Shown here one piece after another: positions 22,176 to 33,800 of a DNA stretch of 64,000 bases (positions within the stretch are counted from its first letter, which is position 1; each line of letters begins with the position of its first letter). The notes below the pieces were generated by a model. That model saw only the letters and a program-made list of their open reading frames with translations, was not told the DNA's origin and searched no databases. The DNA comes from Neopestalotiopsis rosae (taxonomy: Eukaryota > Ascomycota > Sordariomycetes > Amphisphaeriales > Sporocadaceae). The position numbers were made by a program, and so were the translations under genes. The stretch is taken from NCBI GenBank assembly GCA_023078685.1, contig JALGAS010000003.1:248001-312000 (forward strand), in the 5' to 3' direction.

Positions 22176-22519
22176 AGGATGGTCAGTCTGGAAGTAATAC
22201 GACTATACGTTGCTTCGTGCTTATATATATTATGCTATTGGGGTTCTTCATATACGCTCTCCGTTTCTAAACAACTATTCCAAGCTTCATCCAATGCACT
22301 TAGTTTATTAGCCATCTCCTGGGTACGTCGAGTTGGCAGATCTTAAGACTACAAAGCACCAAATACTTAAAGATAGGAAATGGTTTGCCAATACAAGACA
22401 GTAGGCAAAAGGGAGAAGAAGAGTATGATATAGTAGCCAGTAAAATTGCCTAGTATAAAGTAGTAAATATGTCAGAGCATTAAAAAGGAGAGGAAAGTCA
22501 AAAAGTTGAGGTTGTATGG

Positions 22520-22597
22520 GCCCGAAGAGGAATCGAACCTCCACGCGCAGGCAATTACAAGTTTTCTAGAGATCGCCGGCGGCTACCAACCAGGCCA
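22520..22597 (-). ncRNA. tRNA-like Pol III unit, copy 2
   Basis: This is a related 78-nt unit on the minus strand, about 345 bp from copy 1. It starts GGCCTGG and ends TCGGGCC, which pair over seven bases counting G-T pairs. It has the same TTGGTA-CCGCCGGC core and a perfect B box in a GGAGG/CCTCT T-arm. A GGCGA/TTGCC stem is possible in the middle with an 18-nt loop, which could be an anticodon loop carrying an intron. Six T follow at 22500-22505. Compared with copy 1, end-stem positions 4 and 6 have changed on both sides in a compensating way. Confidence 0.5.
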
Positions 22598-23720
22598 ACA
22601 TGTCATGTTGAGATAAAGGTTTACTGTTCTGTCTCATATACAACCAAGAGAATGGTAGTCTTTATCCCGATGATCTTGCCTCGAAACCTCGATTAGCTGA
22701 GCTAACACCAGGCAAACAGCTCTGCTGGAAGTTTAGCGGGGTTCACCGGGTGACTCACCACCGGCTCAGTGGTAATATAAACATTGGGAACAAGCTTCTT
22801 TCAAAAGCGGAGTATAAGTGTGGGATGTCAGTGAACGTTATAGTCAATCATTACCGGGTCGATGGAGACCATATAAGTACGTATGAAGATTGTCGAAAAC
22901 CGGCTCTCGTTTAATCCACCAAAGCTCCTCGACTTTGATCATCATCGTCGACTTTCTCGGTAGCGTCCCGAATCTCGCCGAGTTTGCCAGTGGCTCGCTA
23001 AACCTCTTCCAACAATGGTACATGCGCTACAGGCAACACGGGCGCTGCAGGGCCTTGCGCCGCTTTATTGATTACTGCAGCTGCAGCAAGCGTAAAAGTG
23101 AATCAGCACGCCTGAGCCTAAAGGCCAAGCATTGACGGACGAGCTGCGGCGACTAATGTAGGGTGTCGCACTTTGTATCTTATGCATCAGGCACAGGACT
23201 TTTTTTCAGCTGGCCTCTGACCATCCACCTTCCAGCTGCTACCATTTACAGAGTACCTGCCCCCTTGCTGGAATCGAGACCGTTATCTTAATCTCCATAT
23301 AAATAGGTTTTAAAGGTCTAGATCGCAAGGGCATGCCAAATAAAAATAAGAGTCTTTGCCATGTCAGGGAGGTTGTAATATTGGACCGTGTTTGCTGACA
23401 GACCAATCTCGAGCTCTCGCCAATCCAAAAGGGAGGAGCGCAGGATCACTTTGTAGTTTGCTCGGCTCAAACAGACACGAAAAGAGAGACTAATTAAGAG
23501 GCTGGCAACGCCCAAATAATCACCATTCCTGATGTCTTGATCTTACATCATAAGCGGAAGCCTCGAGACACAACCACCTACGAAGAGAGGATTTTGCAGC
23601 GAGCTCGTACTGAACAATCAGTGCGTTCAAGAAAAAACTGGTGTAGACGATAAAGCCGCCAGAAGAAACGACCATCAACTCCGGAAGCTTCGGCCATTTC
23701 TAATATTTTCATTTTTCACC

Positions 23721-24333
23721 ATGATGCGCTGGGGAATTGAAGGCAGTCGGCTGTCGAGTCTACTACTCGCCTGTCTCTGGGTCGTTTTGGCCCAGGCCCA
23801 AACAGACAACGAGACAGATATTTCAATCTACAACTCCTCCAGCGTCTACCACTACGCGGGATGCTGGAACGAGACGACCGAGATTGCAGACTCGACCGGG
23901 GCGCGCGCTCTTCCCGACATTTCGCTGGCGCAGGCAGGCACCTTGACCGTCGAAATATGTCTCGACTTTTGCGCAAACAACCAGAGCACGCCTTACAAGT
24001 ATGCTGGGCTCGAGTATAGCCGGGAATGTTGGTGCGCCAATAGTAGGTCAAATCTTTTTTTTTTTTTTTTTTTTTTTTTCCCTCCGTCTGTCCGTCTCTT
24101 TCGATATGCTAATCATATTGAATCGTAATATAGGATTGAGCGGACTGAGTGTGCAGTTGGCTGATAGCGAGTGCAACACTGCATGCGACGGCAACCAGAC
24201 TGAGGCCTGCGGCGGAGCGCTAAAGCTGAGCGTGTACAACATTACGACGAATGGGTCTCCTGCCATGAGGATGAATGCCGCAAACATTGGGTTTTGGGCG
24301 TTGGCACTGACAGTTTATGCAGGGCTTTTCTAA
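23721..24333 (+). CDS. Small WSC-domain cell-surface protein, likely GPI-anchored
   Basis: Two exons (23721-24042 and 24134-24333) give 173 residues. A signal peptide is clear (LSSLLLACLWVVLAQAQ). The WSC cysteine pattern follows: YHYAGCWNET, then VEICLDFCANN, YAGLEYSRECWCAN and, after the splice, SECNTACDGNQTEACGG. WSC modules bind wall carbohydrate and occur in yeast stress sensors, but here there is no long Ser/Thr stalk or cytoplasmic tail. The protein ends in a short hydrophobic tail (IGFWALALTVYAGLF), as for GPI attachment. Several NxT/NxS sites fit secretion. The single intron carries a run of about 25 T. The role is probably wall association or adhesion; a specific function cannot be given. 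Confidence 0.85.
24055..24079 (+). repeat. Poly-T tract inside the WSC gene intron
   Basis: About 25 consecutive T lie between the donor (24043) and acceptor (24133) of a 91-nt intron. Such a mononucleotide run is prone to length change and to sequencing error, and could affect splicing as an oversized polypyrimidine tract far from the acceptor. Confidence 0.9.
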
Positions 24334-24934
24334 ACAGTCCATGCTGTAAAAAATGCATGGCAGATGAGTTTATGCATGTTGAAGAGTGCAAAAGGAGGAT
24401 GCGATATACCCAGAGTTGTAAGCTAGATAGACGGATCGTGACAGGTGATACATATCAATTGATGCCTGGGAAGTTAAGCTACCTGTGACCAGGCAGCATG
24501 CTAAGACAATGAAAACTACATTTCCTACAATTATCCGTATCTTCATCGCCTCAGATTTTGAGTACTCGAGTCTGTCTATAGCTTCGAAACGAAATTAATC
24601 AATTCAGAAAGCATCACTGAAAGGCCATGTCGAGCTGATTGCGCACTGAAGAACAGCATACTGTACCTACCTAGGTAGCGTCCTGAATACAGAGCGAGAC
24701 CCCGAGCTTCTGCCGCTTTGGTTCCGCCCGACTAGTCGGCCCAATACAGACAAGCGCCAATTGCTCCAATTCGCTCTGCCAGTTTTGCAGGGGGTCGCCG
24801 GCGCCTGCTAGCATTTGAAAAAAGTTGACGCCTCGCGCGACATCATCCACGAGCTCCCGTCCTGGTCAGGCTATAGGAAGGAGGAACGAAGAAGCCTCCG
24901 ATTCTCCCAACCCACAACCACCCACACAGACACA
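24334..24934. other. Intergenic between WSC gene and mS43 gene
   Basis: About 600 bp with no supported gene. It contains the palindromic word CTACCTAGGTAG near 24667, common in fungal spacers, and the mS43 promoter toward the right end. Confidence 0.35.
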
Positions 24935-25932
24935 ATGTTCAAGCCCAGATTACGGATACCCCGAGTGAGCCTGCCCACGCAGCGTCAGGCCCCGGTCGCC
25001 GCCTCGAGGTTCCTCGCCCGTCGCGATCTGCATACCGTCCCAGGTCTCTCCATTGCCGGCTCGCCCTCGACCGAAGGTATCCGCGGTCTGCTGTCTGAAG
25101 ATGGCTTCAACCTCGCCTACACACAGTACATGCAATTCGCAACCGAGAAGCTCAATGCCTTGACGGCAGGTTAGTAGCTTCTGTCTTGCCCCATTGCCTT
25201 CAAAACCGGTGTTAACATTCACCCACAGGTACCGAGCTCGAGCAGACACCCACGAGGCAGATCATCAACAGGACAGCGCGCGAACCTTCGCAAGCCCCCA
25301 TCTTCAACTATGCCTCCATGCTGCACAACAATCATTTCTTCTTCGACACCCTCAAGGCCAGAGAGGAGCCCACGACGCAGCAGCGCGAGGCCGGCGAGGA
25401 GCCCCAGAACCCGATACCCGCCCAGCTCAAGACCTCCCTCGAGGCCTCCTTCAGCTCCATGGAGACGCTGCGTCTCGAAATGAGCGCAATTGCCAACTCC
25501 ATGTTCGGCCCGGGCTTTGTCTGGCTCGTCAAGGTCCGCAAGGCCGAGTCGTACCGCATCCTCACCACCTACCTGGCCGGCTCCCCTTACTCGGACGCCC
25601 ACTGGCGCCGCCAGCCCATTGACGCCAACACCATCGAGGGCCCCTCGTCGTCGGAGAAGAGCGGCCTCGCCGCCGAGTACCTCGACCGCTCCGGCCTCGG
25701 CGCCGGCACCAGCACCTCGGGCTCCCAGTGGAACAAGAACCTGGCCCCGGGCGGCATCGACGTGACCCCGATCCTCTGCCTCAACACGTGGGAGCACGTG
25801 TGGCTCCGCGACTATGGCATCGGCGCCGGCGGCTTTGGCGGCAAGAGGGCATTTGTCGACAACTGGTGGCACTGCATTGACTGGGAAAAGGTTACGAACC
25901 TGGCCATGCCCAAGAAGGACCTCAAGGTATAA
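24935..25932 (+). CDS. Mitoribosomal small-subunit protein mS43 (Rsm26-like, SOD fold)
   Basis: Two exons (24935-25169 and 25229-25932) give 312 residues. The N-terminus is basic and Arg-rich (FKPRLRIPRVSLPTQ, FLARRDLHTV), a mitochondrial presequence. The body has the Fe/Mn superoxide dismutase fold: FNYASMLHNNHFFFDTL, then MFGPGFVWLV and PILCLNTWEHVWLRDYG. In true enzymes the last motif is DxWEHAY, with Asp as metal ligand; here it is Asn. With the altered early histidine region this points to the ribosomal paralogues (Rsm26/Mrp1 type) rather than an active dismutase. It would act in the mitochondrial 37S subunit. The choice between mS42 and mS43 is from memory of family features and is less certain than the ribosomal role. 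Confidence 0.85.
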
Positions 25933-26557
25933 AATTCTGGGTATAAAAGCAAAGAGTGGGCATCAAAACAGGAACGGGCGTTGTTACAGAGGAGAACAGC
26001 CTGAAATGTACGATAGATTTACGTGCAAAAATACTGGGCGGACGCACATTCCGTGATTAGAGCCTCTTGTGATATAAAAAAAGAAATATGTATTATTCTT
26101 GTATTTTAAGACGCATTCAAAGAGCTCAAAGGCGGTTTTCCATGTGCAAATATTTCGATATTGAACATGGAGTTCCAAAGATTTGTGGAAGCTGATACAG
26201 GCTGTGATCTGTTTGGTGGTGAAGTCATTGACTGTATAAGCCTGCGCCGATATCTTGGGTCTTGGTATTGGGCAAGTGACGGCTCGGAGAGGATATCTAG
26301 ATATAAAGAAATAGCACAATGCATTGTGATTTTTGGGGGGCCGTTGATCAAAGAAAGGCTTTGTTCAAGGCACACGCCGCAACAACGATTACTTATTGAA
26401 ATATTTCGAACAGGCTCATTCACAATTTCTCTGACGCTAATGAGCTCAAGTTATTACTGGCATGCATGTATAAATAATTACTTTTCCAACGGAATACTTT
26501 GCACGTCTTTCGAAACCATGAACCAAGCCTTTTTAGGACGTTGCGTGATCTCTCATC
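25933..26557. other. Intergenic between mS43 gene and the 307-residue hypothetical
   Basis: About 620 bp, AT-rich, no supported ORF. It should hold the 3' end of the mS43 transcript and the promoter of the next gene. Confidence 0.35.
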
Positions 26558-27481
26558 ATGGCAAACATCATCCATGAGACTATCTCGTCCGAGGACGGTC
26601 AGGTACGAGAAGTCGAGGTCATTGATCTGACAAACTCACCAAGTATCTCACCAGGTATCCCGATCGCCCACCCGGTGCCCAGGAGACCTTGCCGGCTGCT
26701 CTGTCTAGATACTGCAAGCCCGGAAATAACCTCTGGCTCCGGCCGCGGCAAGACCGAGGAGCCGAACAGGAGCACGATGGACTTTCGCCCCGATGGAATT
26801 GTGCTCAGCCTAGCTACCCGCGGGGACGGCTTATCGGCCTGCGAGAGGTTTTGGATCGCGTACAGCAGACGCTGGAGGCTGGGCAGCAGCAGCTACGTGC
26901 TGGTACGGGGTCTGGTCAAGTGCTGGGGCCTGCTGGGCGCCAAGGTACCCAGGAAGCTGTTCAAGAGGCACCGTGCCGCCGAATTGATGCGGCCTGTTGC
27001 GAGATATTATGGTGGTGATGGCGGGCAGCAGCAGCAGCCGCGAGAAGCTCTTGTTGATAAAAGGCAGAAAAAGACATTCGGTATGTCTGTCCCTTCTTCT
27101 TTTTCTTCTTCTTCTTCTCTTCATACTTCTGCTTCTGCTTCTTCTTCTACGGCCCAACCTTTCTCGCCGTCCTCCTTTACGACCACGTCATCCTCGTCCA
27201 GCGTGACCACCGAGTACTGCCGGAGCATCCGCGGCTTCGGCGTCAAGCTCCCGCCGCTGCGGCGCCTCTCCCATCGACACGAGAGCATCAACGACGGGAG
27301 AACAAGACGCGGTGGTGGTCATCATGGGCGGCAGCAGCGATACCTCGAACCCCCGGGTTGGACGTCGTTTGAGCTCGAGGAAGCTTCGGCGGCCTTGGGT
27401 GGATGCTTCGAGGCTGCGTGCGTCTTTGACTTTGTGTCTTTGGCTTCGCTGAGTGAAACAACGTTGACCGGGCGGGGCTGA
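26558..27481 (+). CDS. Low-complexity hypothetical protein with SUMO-interaction-like motif
   Basis: A single frame of 307 residues with no family I recognise. Near residue 20 it reads REVEVIDLTNSPS, a V-I-D-L core flanked by acid residues and a serine, which fits the consensus SUMO-interaction motif. The centre (about residues 85-150) has WIAYSRRWRLGSSSYVL and is basic and possibly folded. A serine-rich tract follows (about 175-225), encoded by TCT/TTC-rich DNA, then a His/Arg/Gly-rich stretch and a C-terminus ending SETTLTGRG. No membrane segment or signal peptide. It could be a nuclear SUMO-linked protein, or a lineage-specific gene of no fixed fold. The frame may contain unrecognised introns around the serine tract. 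Confidence 0.5.
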   Translation: MANIIHETISSEDGQVREVEVIDLTNSPSISPGIPIAHPVPRRPCRLLCLDTASPEITSGSGRGKTEEPNRSTMDFRPDGIVLSLATRGDGLSACERFWIAYSRRWRLGSSSYVLVRGLVKCWGLLGAKVPRKLFKRHRAAELMRPVARYYGGDGGQQQQPREALVDKRQKKTFGMSVPSSFSSSSSLHTSASASSSTAQPFSPSSFTTTSSSSSVTTEYCRSIRGFGVKLPPLRRLSHRHESINDGRTRRGGGHHGRQQRYLEPPGWTSFELEEASAALGGCFEAACVFDFVSLASLSETTLTGRG

Positions 27482-28265
27482 AGAGACGATCAACAGGGTA
27501 AGTGAACTCTAGTACGAGTCAATTTTGTCAGAACGGTGAATTTTGAAAAGTATCAAAAGTATATGGTTGAATGTCTTTGCGGAAATGGAAAATGCCATTG
27601 TTCTTGGTTTGATACCATGCTATGAAATACCCGAGATCGATATTTGAATTAGGCGATGGCGAGGAAGAAGATTTCTACATATAAAGACAAAACACTCTCA
27701 AGCTGAGATTGTAGCGCCAGAATCAATTATCATTATCAATATAATTTTGTTGCAAAGTTGATCAGATTGAAAGCCAGATGAATGACTGATCAGTGATCAC
27801 ATATTTCATGTATACATTTGATATATGTAAAGAGCACGGAATAGACTAAGCAGAAACTTTATAATCTCATCGATGAAGGGAGTGTGAATTGTATTCCTAT
27901 GTATTGATCCCGATCTCCAATGCTAACGTTGACGGTCCGGGTATTTAATTGAAAGCAAAAAAAACTAAGACTAAAACAAAATGTGTCCAAAAAATAATGC
28001 CATCTGCTCAAAGTGGTATCAAAAAGAAGTTTGCTGCTCCTCCATGCATATTATCCATGCCGGCAAGATAGTAAATAAAAGAGAAATATCAGTCCGCATC
28101 GCTGCCAGAGTGTATCAACATCATCGTCACTGTCGTCGTCGCCATCCGCTGGCATTGAAAAGCTATATATGAACCCACAAAGCAAAATGTTTGGATAAGT
28201 GTTATTTTTTTTCCTTCCCTTTTCTTTTTTTCTTTGTTCTGCGCCTTCATTTCTTCGTCAATTTT
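27482..28265. other. Intergenic, convergent 3' flanks
   Basis: About 780 bp, strongly AT-rich, between two convergent genes. No coding sequence is supported. A T-rich run near 28203-28265 lies just past the stop codon of the SAM-PH gene. Confidence 0.4.
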
Positions 28266-30839
28266 TTAGATCATGTTGCCGTTGACACTGACCTCGAAGC
28301 CCTCGCCCTTTTGCCTCAGCGCCTTGGCGAGCATGAGCTCTCTCATCCAGTCGATGCGCTCGTCGCGGCTCTTGACAGCAAAGTGGTGAGTCTTGCCGGT
28401 GCCATTGACGGCGCCCTCGGTGCCGGCAGACAGCGGGCCGTCGGAAGAGGAGCGGCCGCCAGCCATGCTGCTCTCGCGCTTCTTGAGGCGGGCGCCGAAG
28501 GCATCCCGGCCCTGCGGGATCAGCTGAAAGCTAAAGGCGGCAACGGGGTCGTCCTTGCCGTTGCCGTCCTTGCCCGAGGAGCGCGAGATGCTCATGGCCT
28601 TGAAGGCGGCGTTGAGCTTGCTGCCCGAGGCCAGCGACGAGCACGCTATGGCGTAGTCGTCAATGTCGACGTACTCGAGGGTGCGGTCCCGGGTCCCGGC
28701 GTCCTTGTGGAGCGCCAGCCGCGTGCCCTTGAGCGTCGCGTACTGGTCGTGCCACTCGTGTCGGAGCATCTTGGTCTTGCGCTTGCGCACCGGTCCCTGG
28801 TACGCGATGCCCTCGTCACCCTGGCTGGTCTGGGGCTGTCCCTGCACTACACCGTTCAGGCTGCCAAAGAGATTGGCGTGCTGGTTGGTGGACCAGGGGT
28901 ATTGTGCCCGTGGTGGTGCCTGAAGCGGCTTCTGCTGGGACCTCTGGGCAGCAGATGCCTTGGGCGGTGATCTCTGGAGAGAGGACCGCTTTGATGAGGG
29001 CGATGTGGGAGCATTGTGGTAAGTAGGGGATGCGGCGGCATTCTCTCGCAGCGGCGCCATGACCTGAAAAGATGGTCGGCGAGATGCCCGCGACATGGAT
29101 CGGACTGGGACTGCCGAAGGACCTGCCCGGTAGTTCATGTCTGGTGGTACCGACTGCGACGCATCGCGGGCAACGGGGCCGAGCGGAACAGAGGTCACGG
29201 GTACGTCCATCTCAGAGAAGGGTGAGCCAAATCGGTAAGGAGCTGCCACGGGAGTGCTGAGATCTGGAGATAGAGCCTCGGCCTTGTCCATTGCATAGGG
29301 GACCCACGACTGGCGCAGGTTCGATGGCCGTTGCTGTTGAGGAGTCTGCGTCGATTGCCTGCCAGGAATAGACAGTTTGGGCAAACTTCGCAGACCCTCA
29401 TGAGGAGCCTGGGTTTGTGGGTACAACTCAAAGGGAGGCGTCGGGGGCACCTCACTGGCATTGGAAGCGCCCTGTTGGAATTCGAGGAACTGTCGAACAT
29501 TGTCTTGAGGATCTCTGTGCTGTACGTTACGCAGAGTAGCCTCTTGCAGGTACTGGAAAGGACCAATGCCTGCACCAGGTCCAAGCACATCAGACGAAGC
29601 GACAACAGAAGGGACTGCGTCCGACATGGGACGCAGCGCTTCCGTCGAGGGTTGGCGGTTCAGAGCCGGTGCAGTGGCGGCATTGCCGGGATCACCTGCG
29701 ACCAGGATACGTCCACCGCTGGTGTCGGCAAACGGGTGCTCCTTCATGAATTGATCAATCATGCGCTGTTGTCTTCTGAACGTCTTGCAATTTTCGCCCT
29801 TGGAGCACTTGTGGGGCTTTGGCATGACCTGCTCGATGCCGACGATGGATACAGACTCTAGAGGTGAAATGATGTCTTCGTGCGACGGCTTGTTGAGGCG
29901 TCTCTTGCTGTGCCCGCGTCGTGGCCGCACATCATCTTCGCACCTCTCGAGCTTCCTTCTTTCCCTCCTGACCTCTTTGCATTCTTCGTCCTCAATGGGT
30001 GTATCCGGTCGAGGCGATTCTGGCTTCATCTTGATGAGTTCGCAAATATGGTTCCACACCGCTGTCCGTATACCAAAAGACTGGATTCCGAGTTCCTTCA
30101 TATCCTCAGACTTGAGAGTGATCAAGATTTCTCCATTAATATCATTTTCGATGAACTTTTCTGCAATCGTGGCTTCAATGCCAGCATTGAGCATCCATTG
30201 CGCAACCATCTCTGGTGACCACTCTGGCAGGTCGTATTGATCGAAGTTCTCATGGGAAAATTGGAATGGCGAGCTTCTTGCTGATCGCGGAGGCATCTGC
30301 TCCTGTGCGAAGTGGAAGCGCAATTCCTCCGTTTCTACAGGCCTGGGCGCTCTTGGTGTGATTGGCGACAGCGATAGAGCATTTTGAAGTTCCTGGAGTT
30401 CAAAAGATTGTGTCGATGCGGCGGACATGCGAAAGAGGTGAGGTCCTCTAGGTCCCTCCACCGGCTTGATGTCAAATTCGAAAGGAAATGCTGTGCGCGC
30501 TCTACTCGACCTGGGTGTCTGTGCCTCCTCGTACGACGAAAGTGTGGTTACACTCTGCTGACCCGACTATATGATTTGTGTTAGTCGGTATCATATTTTG
30601 CCAATACGACCAAAACAAATAAAACAAATAAAAATAAAAGAACATACCGAGTTCAGACTCAGTCTAGGTGAGTTTGGATCTTCATCTTCAATCTCGCTGA
30701 GGATCTCCTCTTCATCCCAGTCCGTATCCACGATCTCCGTGGCTATCGAGCTCGGTCTGGGCTCCGGACCCTTCATGCCAAAGAAAGAGTCGTGAAGGCG
30801 AGATTTTTGCAGCATTTCTTGCTGCGGCCTCTCGGCCAT
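28266..30839 (-). CDS. SAM and PH domain scaffold protein
   Basis: Two exons (30648-30839 and 28266-30566) join in phase to give 830 residues. The N-terminus is acidic and disordered. A SAM domain spans about residues 165-230: LPEWSPEMVAQWMLNAGI, LKSEDMKELGIQSFGIRTAV. A basic segment RRGHSKRRLNK and a Cys pair in HKCSKGENCKTFRRQQRMI follow, then a long Ser/Pro/Gln-rich linker. A PH domain closes the protein, starting VRKRKTKMLRHEWHDQY and including LALHKDAGTRDRTLEYVDID and FAVKSRDERIDWMRELM. The order resembles yeast Boi1/Boi2 without their SH3 domain, so a cortical or membrane-linked polarity or signalling scaffold is a fair inference. I did not find a secure one-to-one yeast orthologue. The upstream exon was chosen because it continues the frame to an ATG. 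Confidence 0.85.
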
Positions 30840-33800
30840 TCTGTGTGAGTATTGGGCGTACTAAAAGAATTCTTTGGTTAGATACAGTTCCAGTCACGTT
30901 CCAATCTTGGAACCTATAGTGATCAGATCTGGTATATATTGCCATACCATTTTTATAGTAGTAAGGAAATTGATTTCCAGTCCAGAGCTGGAATCCTGTT
31001 GCAATTTGGCCGTTGCCGGCGTCGTCTTGATTTCTAACCCCCGATGAATATGATATAGGAGATGATATGCCGACGATGAAACGAAAATGACGGTAGTATA
31101 AGAAAAAATAAGGGTTCACGTCGCGAAAAGAGGAAAGAGGGATTTGAGAAACAAGCGCGGGCGGCTGCGGGTAGTATATGTAAGTGTATAGGTAGTGAGT
31201 TCACCGCAATGTGTTTCATGCATGGAGTGAAGAGGTTGTGATAGTGTGGATAGTGGGTGCAGACAGAGGAAAAGGTCGGGTATTGTCACAAGTTGATTTG
31301 TTTCCTTGGGGGACCCCCCTCGCTCGCATATCACAGTCACTGCTTGCGTGTGTGCGTGCGTTTGTTACTACTGCATGGGGAGCAGTAAGTGTACCGGCCG
31401 GCAGTCGTGTGTACTGTACAGTGAGTGAGTAGTCTGCCCACTAATAATAGTATTTCACAGCAGAACAGATCATGGCCTTTGAGGATTCCGAGCGGTAAGC
31501 CCCTGGAACGGAGAGGCTGGTTGGACAGAAGCAACTGGAGCACATACATGACCAAGGGTCGTGGTTGGTCGGTTGCACCTCACCACACCTAGCAACCGTG
31601 ACTTTTTAAGCGCCGACATGATTTTGCACCCATGTCAAGGTACCGTGCTTTTTTCGTGCGGTGGCTTGACTGGTTCTTGAGTCTGGGCTTTGGCTTTCGT
31701 TGAGACCAGGCGAGTCCAGTATAGTTTCCTGGCTGGCAACTATAGTCGCTGTCGCTCAACGTGCTGCATGACAAGTGAATATTGTAACGGGGCTCCTAAT
31801 CCGGATCAGGTCGGACGGTTAACGATTTCAATGTCATGCATCCCGCACCATTAAAGGCTGATAATGCCTCTCGACTACTGTGGTAGTACGAGCTATAATC
31901 GTGCTATAGTACAGACGGAATAGCTCGCTGGGTCGTCTAATATTATGGCTGGATGATCCGACCCAGTAGATACGTGGTGAAGATGTACACCTGGCATGAC
32001 TGTGGCCTCTCCTCATGACTCCATTCGTCGTGAGGATAGCTATGGGATGTATGGAGAGGAGTTATCAGATTATTTCCAGACCGCGGTAAGCTTGGCCAAG
32101 GACGCCAATCGCGTGACAAGAAAAGTCCGACCTTCACTGCAAAAAAATCTCTTGCTGAAGGCCTGTATGGACCGACAGGGGGCCATTGGGCTGGAGGATG
32201 GGATTATCTTTTGGCGTTTTGCCGGCAGGGTAAGATAGGCCGACCGGATCTCGTCGGGTGCAACAATGGCGCAAATCACAGCGACGCGAAAGAGGGAGGA
32301 TCCTACGATACCTTGGGGAGACGGTACAGTAGAGGGCCCAATCGAGGACCCTTGGATTGGGGTTGAAAGGACCGGATTTCCTTCTCTCTGTGAGTCGCGT
32401 CGCATTGTAGGTACAGTACGGAATGGTGTCGAGAGTAGTGCCGTCCCCACCTGCCTACTTTGGGCCTGTAGGGTTGGACAGAACAGAGGTACCTTACTGA
32501 CGAACCGACCTGTTGCTGCGCTGACTGCAGAATTTGGCAGATGCAAGACGATTTGAGCATCCATCTTTCATGTGTTCTGTTGTACTATGCCTACCCAGAT
32601 TTAGGTACCAGACCACCACTACAGAACATAGCACACTACGACGTCCGCTAAGTGGCAGCAGGGTCCTGGGTCTTTTCGGGGTGGTACCGATTTAGTGTGG
32701 TTTGTGTGAATAGCAAGAACGATGGGGAATGGTTGGAATGGCTAAGATTGGAGAGGGCACTAAAGGGCACTAATGCATGGAACGGGCTACAGCAACTTAG
32801 TGCGGATACAGGTTTGCTACCCCTCTCCTTGTGCAATGTTGCCGCTCTCAACAGCGATTGGCTACACCAGCACTCCACGGAGGTTTTGGCATTGTGGGAA
32901 TGGGAATAGCCTCTGGTCGATGAGGCCTAATTCCGGTATCGCATTCCCCATTAGCCCGCCTAATCGTCAGAACTTTCCACTGTAGTATATCCAGTGGACT
33001 GACTTGATTGCGGATACTATTAAAAAGTAGTATACTACAAAGCCCTTGGAGGAGCACTGTTCACTCTTCCTTCCGAACTCCTGGACCCGTACGGACCGAC
33101 CGCTAAGAATCCCAAAATGGGGTCATCAGGTTCGCAACTAGGAGAATTTAACCTTCTCAACTAGGCAGCGGCCCGACTGGTGCCCGTTTTGCGCAAATCT
33201 CATCCATTCTTTGGCATTGTCTTATTCATCACCGCTCTTCGTTCAGGTCACGAGGTCTCGGAGCAAAGAAGCAGCATCCCATCGGGACAACCAATGATTT
33301 AACATACTTTCCGGCAACGTGACAAGGCATGCGGATCGCCGGCCACGCAATCAGCACGATACGATACAATGCAATGCCCATGCGATGCGATACCGCAAAG
33401 CTTGGAACAACAGGAAGAAGAAGAAATGACAACGTTCACTTTCTTTTCATGTTCAGCCACCACAAGCATGCAACCGAGACTCTTTGGTATCTTAGATGAC
33501 CAAGTGGACGCATTGCAACGTTTTTCTTTCCCATGCGATGCTGGGATTTGCTGGCTGCTGCCCCCAAAGTCGCAGTGCGCAAAAAACCACGTAGGTTTGT
33601 GTCACTGCCCTAACACAGACACTCGCAGAAACTTTCAGCAGCATAGATTAATGGCTGGGCGGATTAAACAAGCGATCCGATAACCCCATGCTGGGGCTGT
33701 CTGCATACAGCTCCCTGTAGGGCCCAGGTATGTGCATAAGTCGCTGCAGTGTGATCCCGCTCTTGCAGAAGAGCAGCAACTTCGCGGCCGGGGTGGTTGT

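Larger units (their letters stand above)
21647..23720. other. AT-rich accessory stretch with two tRNA-like units
   Basis: About 2.1 kb without an intact protein gene. It holds two tRNA-like Pol III units (listed separately). A short minus-strand open stretch at 21776-21916 encodes a charged 46-residue peptide (starting MNDISGQSERQK), which may be a gene scrap. No terminal repeats or transposase were found. Confidence 0.45.

Noticed and set aside
24935..25932. Annotation as active Fe/Mn superoxide dismutase
   Set aside because: The late metal-ligand Asp is Asn and the early motif differs; the presequence and segments fit the mitoribosomal paralogues better.
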